A stretch of DNA of 64,000 bases from Lacinutrix mariniflava (GTDB lineage: Bacteria > Bacteroidota > Bacteroidia > Flavobacteriales > Flavobacteriaceae). The stretch lies in NCBI RefSeq assembly GCF_001418015.1, contig NZ_LIQG01000026.1, positions 248,001-312,000 of the forward strand, in the 5' to 3' direction. A program made the position numbers and the translations under genes. Shown here piece after piece: positions 36,067 through 45,288 of this stretch (positions are counted from its first letter, which is position 1; each line of letters starts with the position of its first letter). The notes below the pieces were generated by a model, which had not been told where the DNA came from, made no database searches, and saw only the letters and a program-made list of their open reading frames with translations.

Positions 36067-36105
36067 ATTACTGCTTTGCCAAATTTATTTTAACAAAGCA
36101 GTAAT
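36067..36105 (-). terminator. Perfect 12-bp stem-loop after the A2M gene
   Basis: ATTACTGCTTTG (36067-36078) pairs fully with CAAAGCAGTAAT (36094-36105) around a 15-nt loop. It begins four bases after the A2M stop on the minus strand. No T-tract follows on that strand, so it may be a 3'-end or processing structure rather than a strong intrinsic terminator. Confidence 0.55.
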
Positions 36106-36109
36106 TAGA

Positions 36110-39100
36110 TTATTTTTCTACGGTTACCCATTTTCCTTTTGTGCGTACTAAAAACTCGTTATCGTACATGGCTTCTGCTTGAACGCCTGGTAAATAATAG
36201 GTTCCTAAATACGATGCGTTAAGCATAACATTAAAGGTGTTGGTTCCATATTGTCCTTTTTTATTTAAATCGAAATAGAAATTAACACGATCATCTCGAA
36301 TGTCCGTAAAACGAGCATCGCTTCTTTTGGCAGCATTACCAAAAGCAGTAAAACGTGTGTTTACAATTTCCCATCCCGATGGAAAAATTTGTGTTAATGC
36401 AACATCTGTTACGCGTTCGTTTTTAAGATTTGAAACGGTTACGGTTGCAACAAAATCCTGACCTTGTTTAAGGTTGTCTATTTCTATGGCATTTCCTTTT
36501 AAGTCTTTGTAAACAACACTTGTGCTTAAACCTCTTTGTTCTACTAATTCTTGTCCTAAAGGTAATTTTCCAGAGTTTAAAACGCGAACATAAACAACAT
36601 TGCCTTGCTTATTTTTAAAGCTTAATTTGTTATTGCCATTGGTTACTTTAAGCTCTCTTTGTGCAATAGCACTTTTTGTTTTTATGCTTTCAGTTTTACC
36701 ATTAATTGTATATTCTAAGTCTAGAGATTTTCCGCCATTGGCTTTAACCATTTTTGCCATAGCAAGCAAACTATACGCTGTTGTTTGTGTACTCATCCAG
36801 CGGTTACTAGACAGGTCTTTAGCCAAGGTTTTAGATAATTCCTGCATTCTAGAGTCTTTAGTTAATATCATAGTTTCTAGCGCCATTGCACGGTTTCTAT
36901 CTATAGATCCGTAAGTGTAATAGTTATATCTAGGTGCTACAAATTCTATATTTGCTATTTGGGAAATGGCTTTACTTGCTTCCGTTTGTCCTGCTAAAGC
37001 ATAAGCTGCTGCTAATCTCCATTTCGCTTCGTTAGAAATTTCACTAAATTCTTTTAGCCTATTCATTGCTCCTAAATCTGGACTTCCTGCTAAAGCTAAA
37101 GTATATAATCTATACGCTTGTGCTAAATCGCTATTGTAAGATTTGTAGCTTGGTCTCCAGCTTCTGGCTGCTTCTTTTTGGTATTTTATCCAATTGCTTT
37201 TGAAGGTAAGCGGAAGTACGAATCCTAGTTTTTCGGCTTCAATCATAAAATGACCAGAATAACTTGTTCCCCAATCATTAGCATTATTTTCTCCCATCCA
37301 GTAGCTCATACCTCCATTTGGTCGTTGGAAGTTCCCTAAACGTTTAATTCCGTTTTCGATATTAGATTGAATTTCTTGTTTTTTCTTCAACGGAATATCG
37401 AAAATTTCATTTAAATATAACTGCGGAAACACTCCTGACGTCGTTTGTTCAACACAACCATGAGGATATTGTACTAAGTACTGTAATCTTCTAGAGAAAT
37501 CCATTGGTGGCATAGTTGAAAACTCAACCGTAGCACTATTTGAGCCAACGACTCCAAACGTATCGAAATCTAAGCTTGCTGAAGCAGATTTCTCTAAAGT
37601 TTGATCGAGCGCTTTAGAACTTATTGGGTTTACGTTCTCTACATCTAACTCGACTTTGTAAGTCGATTTTTCTCCATTTCCGGTAGCAATAACTTCTACT
37701 GTGTTTATGCCATTTGCTTGACTTACATCTAGCTCGAAATAAGCCATTTGCTCGTCTGGTTTAGCAAACGTTAATTTTTTTGATTGCTCACCAATTATTT
37801 TAATACCATTACTTAATTTAAGTTTAATATCAACATTTTTAATATTAGGTTCCATTGCAAAAACAGTGACAGGAAGCGTTACTTTTTCGCCAGGACTTAA
37901 TTTTCTTGGCAAAGTAGCTAAGACCATTAAAGGCTTTTTAACCTCTACAGATTTATCTGTGCTTCCATAAGCTTCTGTATTTGTATTTCCTGCAACTACC
38001 ATTGTTCTTACTGCTCCAATATAATTTGGCATTTTAATGGTATGCGTCTTTCTTCCGCCAGCTTCCATTTTAAAAGGACCTAATACTTTTACTACAGGCT
38101 TGAAACGGTTTGCTTTTTTGTTTTTACCTCCATCTGCACTTCCATCTCCACCGATAGCGAATATTTGATCGATACTACCACTATAAGCGCCAATAACATC
38201 ATCATAAATATCCCATGTTTTTACACCTAAAGCTTCTCTGGCGTAGAATGCAGACCATGCGTTTGGTGTTTTAAAGCGTGTTAAGTCTAGCAAACCTTCT
38301 TCTACCATTGCAATAGTGTACGTCATTGGTTTATTATTTTTTTCTGAAACAATAACCGTAAACTCTTCCTCTGGACGTAGTACGCTTGGCATTCTAATTT
38401 CTGGCTCAAGTTTAGTGTTTGGATCTTCTACTAAAAGCGGAATAACACCATATAAACGTAATGGTAAATCGTTTGCAGTTTGCGCGTGTGGCTGTAATAA
38501 TGAAATATTTACAAATACATTTGGAGCCATAGCTTTAGTAATAGGCACATCTACAACTGTTTCTCCTGCTTTTGTTTTTATCCATTTCTGCTCGATAACC
38601 TCAGTGCCATTTTCAACCGAAATTAGTGCACGACCTTCAGTTCCGGAAGGGAATGTAATTTTTGCAGTTTCACCAACATTATAATTTTCTTTATCTGCAG
38701 AAAACACTAACATTTTAGCAGCTTCCTTATCTCCACTTGGTTGTTTTTTCCACCAGTTTTTGTAAAAATAAGCTGCACGACCTGTTGCATGTCCACTTTT
38801 AGGATCGTAAACTCTAATTAAATAACGTCCGCCTTCTTCTTCAGGAACATTAATAGTTAAGCTTGCTTTTCCTTTAGAGTCTGTGTTAACTTTACTGTTC
38901 ATATAGGGTTTATGAAACGAGCTTGAGGTGTACTTTGATAAATTATCGTAAGATGAATTCCACCACCAACGCCATTCAACTTTATAGACTTTAATTTCTA
39001 GTCCATTACGTTTTATAGGGTTTCCTTGATCGTCGACAACAACAATATCGAAGGTTTGGTTTTCGTCTGTATAAAAAGAACCGTAAGCACGACCTTTAGG

Positions 39101-41689
39101 AGAACGCAATCCAACAAAAGATTTGTAAGGTGCATATTGTTTTGAAAAAGCATCCATAGAAAAATCTCCACCATTCTCGAAAGCGCGAACTAAAAACTGT
39201 ACGTTCAACATACCTGGTGCATTTTGCCCAACACTTAGTTTGTTCTTGATTTCAGTAAAACCATCTTCATCTACATTACCTTCAAAAACATTTAATTCTT
39301 CTTGAGAAAAAGAACGCGAAGGATCTCTAAACACATATTGCTTGTAGTTTTTAAAAGGAGAATACGAATTACTAAATTTTGCTTTAATTTCTGTTCTAAC
39401 ATTTTTAGCAGGTGCTCCATGTAACCAGTTGACATTAAGTGTTCCATTTAATGCTTCGCTTCCAGAGAGTACTTCATCTTTAAAATCTACTTTAATTTTT
39501 AATCGGTTAGGTTTTACGGTTTCTACTTTTAAACCTTTATAAAAAGTCGCTCCACCAACGCTTACTTTGGCGCTCCAATTACCCGTTTTGTTTTCGGTAG
39601 AAGTAGGTACTATAAATGTATAGAAATCGTTAACACTCTCACTTGTTATTTTCTTGTAAGCTAGTTTTCCATTAGGATCTGTAACTTCCATTTTTACAGG
39701 ATGACCTTTTGGTAATTTGTTACCATTATCGTCTAGTATAAATGTAAGGTGAAGTGAGTCTCCAGGTCTCCAAACACCACGTTCTCCGTAAATGTAACCT
39801 TTTAATCCACGTTGTAAATGGTTTCCAGAAACATCAAACTTACTAAGCGATAAAGCGCGACCATCTCGTAATTTTATATATGTTTTATTATTGCCTTTGC
39901 TAACAATAACAAAAGAAGCATGACTATTGGTTTCTATTTTTGCTAAACCTTGACTATCTGTAGTTGTGCTAGAAATTTCTTGTTGTTGGTAATTGTACAA
40001 TGTTACTTTTGCAGCAGCTTCAATATCGGTATTAAGGATATTTGTAACCGCAAAATAATAATTGTTGTTCGCTCCTTTTTTTACAATAACACCTAAGTTA
40101 GATGCTAATAAATTTTGTGAAACCTCACGGTCTTCGTTATAATAAGCATCATGACATGGGTTATCGCGTTCTCTCCAGTTGTAGCTTCTGCTTCTATATC
40201 TGTAAGTTAAATTATCCCAGTATTCTTCTTCTAATTCGTCTTCATCTTCGGTCGAACTTTCTTCATAATTATAGTAATCGTCCTCATAATATTCATCTTC
40301 GTAGTAATCGTCGTTATCTTCAGAATTTGTGATGTTTTGGTTTACAGAACAATCGTAAAAAGAGTAATCCTTTTTAAAACTTAGTTCTATTCTGTAAAGC
40401 GCACCAGGATCTGCTTTAAATATTTTAGATAAATCTGCACTGTAGGTTTTCCATTTACCAGTGTTTTCTACACCATCATTTACTAAGGTGATAGTTTGTT
40501 TTGCTATGCGACGCCCAACTTGTTTAATACTGTTGCTATTTCCGCCTTGCAACTCATTGTCTTGTAAAAACTGAAGTACGTTGTCTTCGAATATTTTAAT
40601 TACTTTTAAATCAACCTTTTTAAGGTTTACGGCTTCAAAATTGAATTTTAATTCTTGAGAGTTTGGTAAAATTACACCGCTATTAACTAGGCGCACTTCT
40701 GGTTTTACTTCTTGAAAAGAGATGGTTTCGGAAAATGGCTTTTTAAGTTTATAGCCTTCTGTGTTTTGTATGCCTTGAAAAACATCAACCTGAACATTTC
40801 CTGTGATTTTAGAATCTGGATATGCTTTTAATACATTACCGTCGACAATATATTTTGGATTTTTAATATTCTGAATCGTTACCAATCCATCAAAATTTTG
40901 CTGTTTTTTAATAGGGTCAGAAAAGTTGATTAATAAATATTGTTCAGGATTTTGAACTACATCAATTTTTGTAATAGTAAAGTTGTTTTTTCCAGGTATT
41001 GCAACAGTGTTTTCTCCAGAATTGTCAGCATCGATGGCTTTTCCATTCCACTTTACTAAAATATCGCTGTCTTCTATTTTACGACTTATACTATCAATTT
41101 TAAATTCGAAACCTCTAGAAGGTACTCGGTCTTCGTTCCATTCTATATTTAATTTTTTTCCATCTTGAGAAGCTTCAACTAATTGTTTCGCTTGGTCTAT
41201 TGTAATGTTGTCTGCAGATTTTACAGCACCTAATAGGTATTGCCATTCTTTACTGTAGGATTGTAAATCGTTTGTAACGATATTAAAACTTGGAGTAATG
41301 GTTTTAAATTGAAACGTATATTCTGAAAAACCTGAAGGCATATCTTTATAAGCTTTATTTAATTTTACTGTAACCGAATATTCCGTATCAGCTTTTAAAG
41401 GCTCATTAGGAGTAAAACTTAAAGCATGCTTGTTTACAACTTTTAAATTTCCGGATACATTAGGAGATATAGATAGTATACTACCGTCTACTTCCTTACC
41501 AACTTCCCATTCTTCAACTTCTTTAGTTAAACTAATTTGAATACTACTTCCTGTAGAAACTCTTCCTGAAGTGGTGTAACTGATGTAGTCTTTAAATTTA
41601 AAAAGATTATCGGTTTCAGTGACTTTCTTTTTACAGGATAGTGCCAAGGAGATACAGAAGATCAAGGCAAAAATTGATTTTAGTTGCAT
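36110..41689 (-). CDS. Bacterial alpha-2-macroglobulin lipoprotein
   Basis: The 1859-residue protein has a lipoprotein signal (LALSC, Cys19). It contains repeated macroglobulin (MG)-type beta-sandwiches, an MG2/bait region, and an intact thioester motif CVEQ at 1412-1415 (YPHGCVEQTTSGVF). An alpha/alpha-toroid TED domain follows (WMGENNANDWGTSYSGHF) and then a receptor-like C-terminal domain. Bacterial A2Ms trap proteases through the thioester in the periplasm and are typically encoded near pbpC, as here. An unusual acidic, Tyr-rich insert lies at about residues 450-520. The best -7 candidate is TATATTTG on the minus strand at 41858-41865. Confidence 0.94.
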   Translation of the reverse strand: MQLKSIFALIFCISLALSCKKKVTETDNLFKFKDYISYTTSGRVSTGSSIQISLTKEVEEWEVGKEVDGSILSISPNVSGNLKVVNKHALSFTPNEPLKADTEYSVTVKLNKAYKDMPSGFSEYTFQFKTITPSFNIVTNDLQSYSKEWQYLLGAVKSADNITIDQAKQLVEASQDGKKLNIEWNEDRVPSRGFEFKIDSISRKIEDSDILVKWNGKAIDADNSGENTVAIPGKNNFTITKIDVVQNPEQYLLINFSDPIKKQQNFDGLVTIQNIKNPKYIVDGNVLKAYPDSKITGNVQVDVFQGIQNTEGYKLKKPFSETISFQEVKPEVRLVNSGVILPNSQELKFNFEAVNLKKVDLKVIKIFEDNVLQFLQDNELQGGNSNSIKQVGRRIAKQTITLVNDGVENTGKWKTYSADLSKIFKADPGALYRIELSFKKDYSFYDCSVNQNITNSEDNDDYYEDEYYEDDYYNYEESSTEDEDELEEEYWDNLTYRYRSRSYNWRERDNPCHDAYYNEDREVSQNLLASNLGVIVKKGANNNYYFAVTNILNTDIEAAAKVTLYNYQQQEISSTTTDSQGLAKIETNSHASFVIVSKGNNKTYIKLRDGRALSLSKFDVSGNHLQRGLKGYIYGERGVWRPGDSLHLTFILDDNGNKLPKGHPVKMEVTDPNGKLAYKKITSESVNDFYTFIVPTSTENKTGNWSAKVSVGGATFYKGLKVETVKPNRLKIKVDFKDEVLSGSEALNGTLNVNWLHGAPAKNVRTEIKAKFSNSYSPFKNYKQYVFRDPSRSFSQEELNVFEGNVDEDGFTEIKNKLSVGQNAPGMLNVQFLVRAFENGGDFSMDAFSKQYAPYKSFVGLRSPKGRAYGSFYTDENQTFDIVVVDDQGNPIKRNGLEIKVYKVEWRWWWNSSYDNLSKYTSSSFHKPYMNSKVNTDSKGKASLTINVPEEEGGRYLIRVYDPKSGHATGRAAYFYKNWWKKQPSGDKEAAKMLVFSADKENYNVGETAKITFPSGTEGRALISVENGTEVIEQKWIKTKAGETVVDVPITKAMAPNVFVNISLLQPHAQTANDLPLRLYGVIPLLVEDPNTKLEPEIRMPSVLRPEEEFTVIVSEKNNKPMTYTIAMVEEGLLDLTRFKTPNAWSAFYAREALGVKTWDIYDDVIGAYSGSIDQIFAIGGDGSADGGKNKKANRFKPVVKVLGPFKMEAGGRKTHTIKMPNYIGAVRTMVVAGNTNTEAYGSTDKSVEVKKPLMVLATLPRKLSPGEKVTLPVTVFAMEPNIKNVDIKLKLSNGIKIIGEQSKKLTFAKPDEQMAYFELDVSQANGINTVEVIATGNGEKSTYKVELDVENVNPISSKALDQTLEKSASASLDFDTFGVVGSNSATVEFSTMPPMDFSRRLQYLVQYPHGCVEQTTSGVFPQLYLNEIFDIPLKKKQEIQSNIENGIKRLGNFQRPNGGMSYWMGENNANDWGTSYSGHFMIEAEKLGFVLPLTFKSNWIKYQKEAARSWRPSYKSYNSDLAQAYRLYTLALAGSPDLGAMNRLKEFSEISNEAKWRLAAAYALAGQTEASKAISQIANIEFVAPRYNYYTYGSIDRNRAMALETMILTKDSRMQELSKTLAKDLSSNRWMSTQTTAYSLLAMAKMVKANGGKSLDLEYTINGKTESIKTKSAIAQRELKVTNGNNKLSFKNKQGNVVYVRVLNSGKLPLGQELVEQRGLSTSVVYKDLKGNAIEIDNLKQGQDFVATVTVSNLKNERVTDVALTQIFPSGWEIVNTRFTAFGNAAKRSDARFTDIRDDRVNFYFDLNKKGQYGTNTFNVMLNASYLGTYYLPGVQAEAMYDNEFLVRTKGKWVTVEK

Positions 41690-42084
41690 AGGAGTTGGAT
41701 TTTAAAGTTAATTGCGATGGAAGAAGACAGGTAAGAGTATTCTTGTTAATATAATTACGCTACAATGTTTAGTTTTGGTCTTTGGTTAGTTGTTATGATT
41801 TTGTTAAAATTTTATTTACTATAAATTTACATTATCTCGTAAAAGTTTTTCGACCTTCAAATATAAAAAAACAAAAGCGGGAAAAACACACCTTATTCAG
41901 TTAAAATATAATCCCTGAAAATTGGGATATAGTAAGCTCTCTCTTTTTTATTAGTGATAAAAATAGACTTGTAATTTTAGATGCCTAATTGTCTGTTTTT
42001 TAAAATTACAATAATTTATAAACCGCAGATTTATTAGTATATTTACATGAAAATTTAATAATTCATAAAAACATAAGATATATA
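41690..42084. other. 395-bp divergent intergenic region
   Basis: The region separates the A2M gene (minus) from the aldehyde dehydrogenase gene (plus). A minus-strand TATATTTG -7 box lies at 41858-41865. A weaker plus-strand TATATTTA lies at 42038-42045, 39 bp before the dehydrogenase ATG. A short ATCCC/GGGAT hairpin lies at 41911-41928. I see no ORF or RNA gene in it. Confidence 0.6.
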
Positions 42085-43635
42085 ATGGCAATTTCAGCTG
42101 ATTTCGGAATAAAAGAAGCCTTACAACAAATAGGTGTTAAAGATGTAAACGACGGAACATCTACAGGTTTAAATAACTTTGGAAGTGGAGAAACAATTTC
42201 TTCATATTCTCCAACAGATGGTTCTTTAATAGGAAAAGTAACGACAACTACAAAAGCAGATTACGAGAAAGTAATGGATGCAGCAACATCTGCATTTTTA
42301 ACTTTTAGAACAATGCCTGCACCTCAAAGAGGAGAAATTGTACGTCAGTTTGGTAATAAATTAAGAGAATTAAAAGAACCTTTAGGAAAATTAGTTTCTT
42401 ATGAAATGGGAAAATCTTTGCAAGAAGGTTATGGAGAGGTTCAAGAAATGATTGATATCTGTGATTTTGCAGTAGGTTTATCTCGTTCGTTAAACGGACA
42501 GACTATTCCATCTGAAAGACCACAGCACGTTATGAGAGAACAATGGCATTCACTTGGTGTTGTTGGTATTATTTCTGCATTTAACTTTCCAGTTGCAGTT
42601 TGGGCTTGGAATACAGCTTTGGCTTGGGTTTGTGGTGATGTTTGTGTTTGGAAAGGATCTGAAAAAGCTCCTTTATGCTCAATTGCTTGTCAGAATATAA
42701 TTGCTACAGTATTAAAAGAAAATAACTTACCAGAAGGAATTTCTTGTATTATTAATGGAGACTACAAAGTAGGAGAAATGATGACTACAGATCATAGAAT
42801 TCCGTTAATATCTGCTACAGGTTCTACTAGAATGGGACGTATTGTTGGTGCAACAGTTGCAGAGCGTTTTGGAAAAAGTTTATTAGAGTTAGGAGGAAAC
42901 AATGCCATTATTATTACACCAACTGCAGATTTAAAAGTGGTTGTTCCTGGTGCAGTATTTGGTGCTGTTGGAACTTGTGGACAACGTTGTACTTCTACTA
43001 GAAGACTTATTATCCACGAATCGGTTTACGATAAAGTAAGAGATGCTATTGTTGGTGCTTATGAGCAACTAACAATTGGTAATCCTTTAGATGAAAAAAA
43101 TCACATCGGACCATTAATAGATAAAGATTCTGTAAACACTTATTTAGCTGCCATTGAAAAAGCAAAAGCTGAAGGTGGAAAGGTATTAGTAGAAGGTGGT
43201 GTTTTAGAAGGTGAAGGATACGAATCTGGATGCTACGTAAAGCCAGCTATTATTGAAGCTAAAAATGATTTCGAAATTGTACAGTCTGAAACTTTTGCTC
43301 CTGTTTTATATTTAATAAAATACTCTGGAGACGTTGAAAACGCTATTGGTGTTCAAAACGGTGTTGCTCAAGGCTTATCTTCTGCAATTATGACTAACGA
43401 ATTAAAAGAGGCTGAAAAGTTCTTATCATTCGCAGGATCAGATTGTGGTATTGCAAATGTAAATATTGGAACTTCTGGTGCCGAAATAGGTGGTGCTTTT
43501 GGTGGAGAAAAAGAAACTGGTGGTGGACGTGAGTCTGGATCAGATGCTTGGAAAGTTTACATGAGAAGACAAACAAATACTGTAAATTATTCAGATGAAT
43601 TACCTTTAGCACAAGGTATTAAGTTTGATCTATAA
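42085..43635 (+). CDS. ALDH7-type aldehyde dehydrogenase
   Basis: The 516-residue enzyme has the ALDH7/antiquitin signature sequences AFNFPVAVWAWNTALAWV, VCVWKGSEKAPL and GSTRMGR. Catalytic Cys302 sits in GTCGQRCTSTRRL, and LELGGNNA holds the general-base Glu. It oxidises an aldehyde to the acid with NAD(P)+. ALDH7A1-like enzymes act on alpha-aminoadipic semialdehyde in lysine degradation, so that is the best guess at substrate, but this is inferred from family alone. The gene is monocistronic, with a strong terminator after it. Confidence 0.92.
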   Translation: MAISADFGIKEALQQIGVKDVNDGTSTGLNNFGSGETISSYSPTDGSLIGKVTTTTKADYEKVMDAATSAFLTFRTMPAPQRGEIVRQFGNKLRELKEPLGKLVSYEMGKSLQEGYGEVQEMIDICDFAVGLSRSLNGQTIPSERPQHVMREQWHSLGVVGIISAFNFPVAVWAWNTALAWVCGDVCVWKGSEKAPLCSIACQNIIATVLKENNLPEGISCIINGDYKVGEMMTTDHRIPLISATGSTRMGRIVGATVAERFGKSLLELGGNNAIIITPTADLKVVVPGAVFGAVGTCGQRCTSTRRLIIHESVYDKVRDAIVGAYEQLTIGNPLDEKNHIGPLIDKDSVNTYLAAIEKAKAEGGKVLVEGGVLEGEGYESGCYVKPAIIEAKNDFEIVQSETFAPVLYLIKYSGDVENAIGVQNGVAQGLSSAIMTNELKEAEKFLSFAGSDCGIANVNIGTSGAEIGGAFGGEKETGGGRESGSDAWKVYMRRQTNTVNYSDELPLAQGIKFDL

Positions 43636-43663
43636 TATTTAGGTATTAAGTTATATTATAAAG

Positions 43664-43689
43664 CCACATCGAAAGATGTGGTTTTTTTT
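43664..43689 (+). terminator. Terminator after the aldehyde dehydrogenase gene
   Basis: Stem CCACATC/GATGTGG with a GAAA tetraloop is followed by eight T. Confidence 0.92.
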
Positions 43690-43757
43690 ATTTTTAGACG
43701 CAACCTTTTTAGTTTTATTGCATCTATAAAAAGTAGTACTAACCAAACGAAAAGCAT

Positions 43758-44465
43758 ATGTATAAAAAAACCACGCTTATACTATTAGTAATATTCCTTG
43801 TATTTAGTTGCGAAGTGCAATTCGATAGAAATGTTAGGATTGAGACTATTGGTAAAACGGTAGATGAGAATAGTCTTGCTATTCCAAATGTATTTGTTGG
43901 CGTTTATACAGAAGCAGCAAGGTTTACGGGTTTTTATCCTACTTTAAATGGAGATAGAGATTATCTTTTAGGAAGTAATCATAGTGATGAGAATGGAATT
44001 TTCTCTGTAACATCTTTGTTTGATAGTGATCAAGATTTTTTCATTTTTGTAGATGGAGGTGATTTGCGTACAAACTATATTTATTCTTCGGATACTTTTG
44101 ATTTTGAGCCTCAAAATTTTCTCTTCAATCTTGATGAGGTACATTTAAAAAAGAAAGCAAATATCAATTTTAATATCACGAGAACAAGTGCTCCAGGAAC
44201 AACTCTTGATTTTCATATAAGCTACCAAAGCCCATTGTGTGAAGAAGTTTTTGTTAATGGCGTTTTAGACGAAGCTCTTAGTAATTGTAATAGAATGGAA
44301 TCTATTTATAGAACTTTAAATGATGACGAAGAACAGTATATGGGAACTTTAAACTCCTTTGTTACCGGAACAATTCAGTTTAGTTATAGTATTAATGGAG
44401 GAGCAGAAATAATCGAAAACTACGTAATCAATCAAGATAATTATGACATCAACTTCAGTTATTAA
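43758..44465 (+). CDS. Lipoprotein with a carboxypeptidase-regulatory-like start
   Basis: The 235-residue lipoprotein has lipobox Cys18 (FSC). Residues about 28-110 resemble a carboxypeptidase-regulatory-like beta-sandwich (IGKTVDENSLAIPNVFVGVY, GSNHSDENGIFSVTSLF). The rest (NFNITRTSAPGTTLDFHISYQS) is also beta-rich. I do not recognise a specific family. It overlaps the next gene, an outer-membrane barrel, by 23 bp, so the two form a translationally coupled pair that probably works together at the outer membrane. Confidence 0.8.
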   Translation: MYKKTTLILLVIFLVFSCEVQFDRNVRIETIGKTVDENSLAIPNVFVGVYTEAARFTGFYPTLNGDRDYLLGSNHSDENGIFSVTSLFDSDQDFFIFVDGGDLRTNYIYSSDTFDFEPQNFLFNLDEVHLKKKANINFNITRTSAPGTTLDFHISYQSPLCEEVFVNGVLDEALSNCNRMESIYRTLNDDEEQYMGTLNSFVTGTIQFSYSINGGAEIIENYVINQDNYDINFSY

Positions 44466-45159
44466 ATTCAGTCTAGTTTTCTTTTTATCACTATTAAGTT
44501 ATTCCGCTCTATGTCAAACAGAAGTTATTGCAGAAACTTCTAAAACATCACGAGAATCAATGGCCGATAATGGAGTTAAGGGTTCTTTTGGCGTCGCCTA
44601 CAACATAATAAATCCATCTGGAGATAAATATGTAGGGTTAGCATATAAGGGAAAAGGAGGCTACAATTTAAAATTTAAACTATTTGTTTATAATGGTTTC
44701 TTTATTGGAGGCTCAGTAGGTTCTTCTTATTTTGAAAACACAAATATCAGTATAACCGGAAATTATGATAAAACACGTGTTGGTAGTCACTATCTTTTTT
44801 TAGGATATGAATATCGTCCAATAGAAAAACTTGCCTTTGGTATTAACGCTAGTGTTCTAGGAGAAGCAAGATACAAAAATGAGTACAGAGGTGGAAATGA
44901 AGCGTACCAAGTAGACAGGGCTAAGTTAAGAGCATTTGAAGCTAGTGTTGATTATTTTATCGCCAAAAACTTCTCTATTAACATCTCTTATACTTATCGA
45001 AATGATAAGACAAAAATCCGTACGTCGTCAAATTTACAATCAAGGTTCGATCGAGCACAATTCTCAATCATAGGTTTGGGGTTTAATTTTCAATTCGGAA
45101 AAGATGCCATTATATCCAATTCTAAGGAACTTAAAACTGTGATTACTAATTATTTGTAG
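44443..45159 (+). CDS. Outer-membrane beta-barrel protein
   Basis: The 238-residue protein has a signal peptide (ending ALCQ). Alternating hydrophobic beta strands follow (YVGLAYKGKGGYNLKFKL, GSHYLFLGYEYRP, FSINISYTYRNDK), then FSIIGLGFNFQFG near the end, as in small outer-membrane barrels. It overlaps the upstream lipoprotein gene by 23 bp. A terminator-like hairpin follows about 65 bp downstream. Function unknown; the pair may be a two-component surface assembly. Confidence 0.78.
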   Translation: MTSTSVIKFSLVFFLSLLSYSALCQTEVIAETSKTSRESMADNGVKGSFGVAYNIINPSGDKYVGLAYKGKGGYNLKFKLFVYNGFFIGGSVGSSYFENTNISITGNYDKTRVGSHYLFLGYEYRPIEKLAFGINASVLGEARYKNEYRGGNEAYQVDRAKLRAFEASVDYFIAKNFSINISYTYRNDKTKIRTSSNLQSRFDRAQFSIIGLGFNFQFGKDAIISNSKELKTVITNYL

Positions 45160-45224
45160 TTACTTAATCGCTGATTTTACTGATTTTATCGATTTTTAAG
45201 ACTATTTGTTTTAATTTCTTACAT

Positions 45225-45250
45225 AAACTGTTAAAATTAAACAGTTTTTT
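45225..45250 (+). terminator. Terminator after the barrel gene
   Basis: Stem AAACTGTT/AACAGTTT with a 7-nt loop is followed by six T (45245-45250). It lies in the 129-bp gap between the barrel gene and the OmpA-like gene. Confidence 0.7.
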
Positions 45251-45288
45251 AATAACTTAAGGCTCAATAACTTAAAATAAAAATTATA

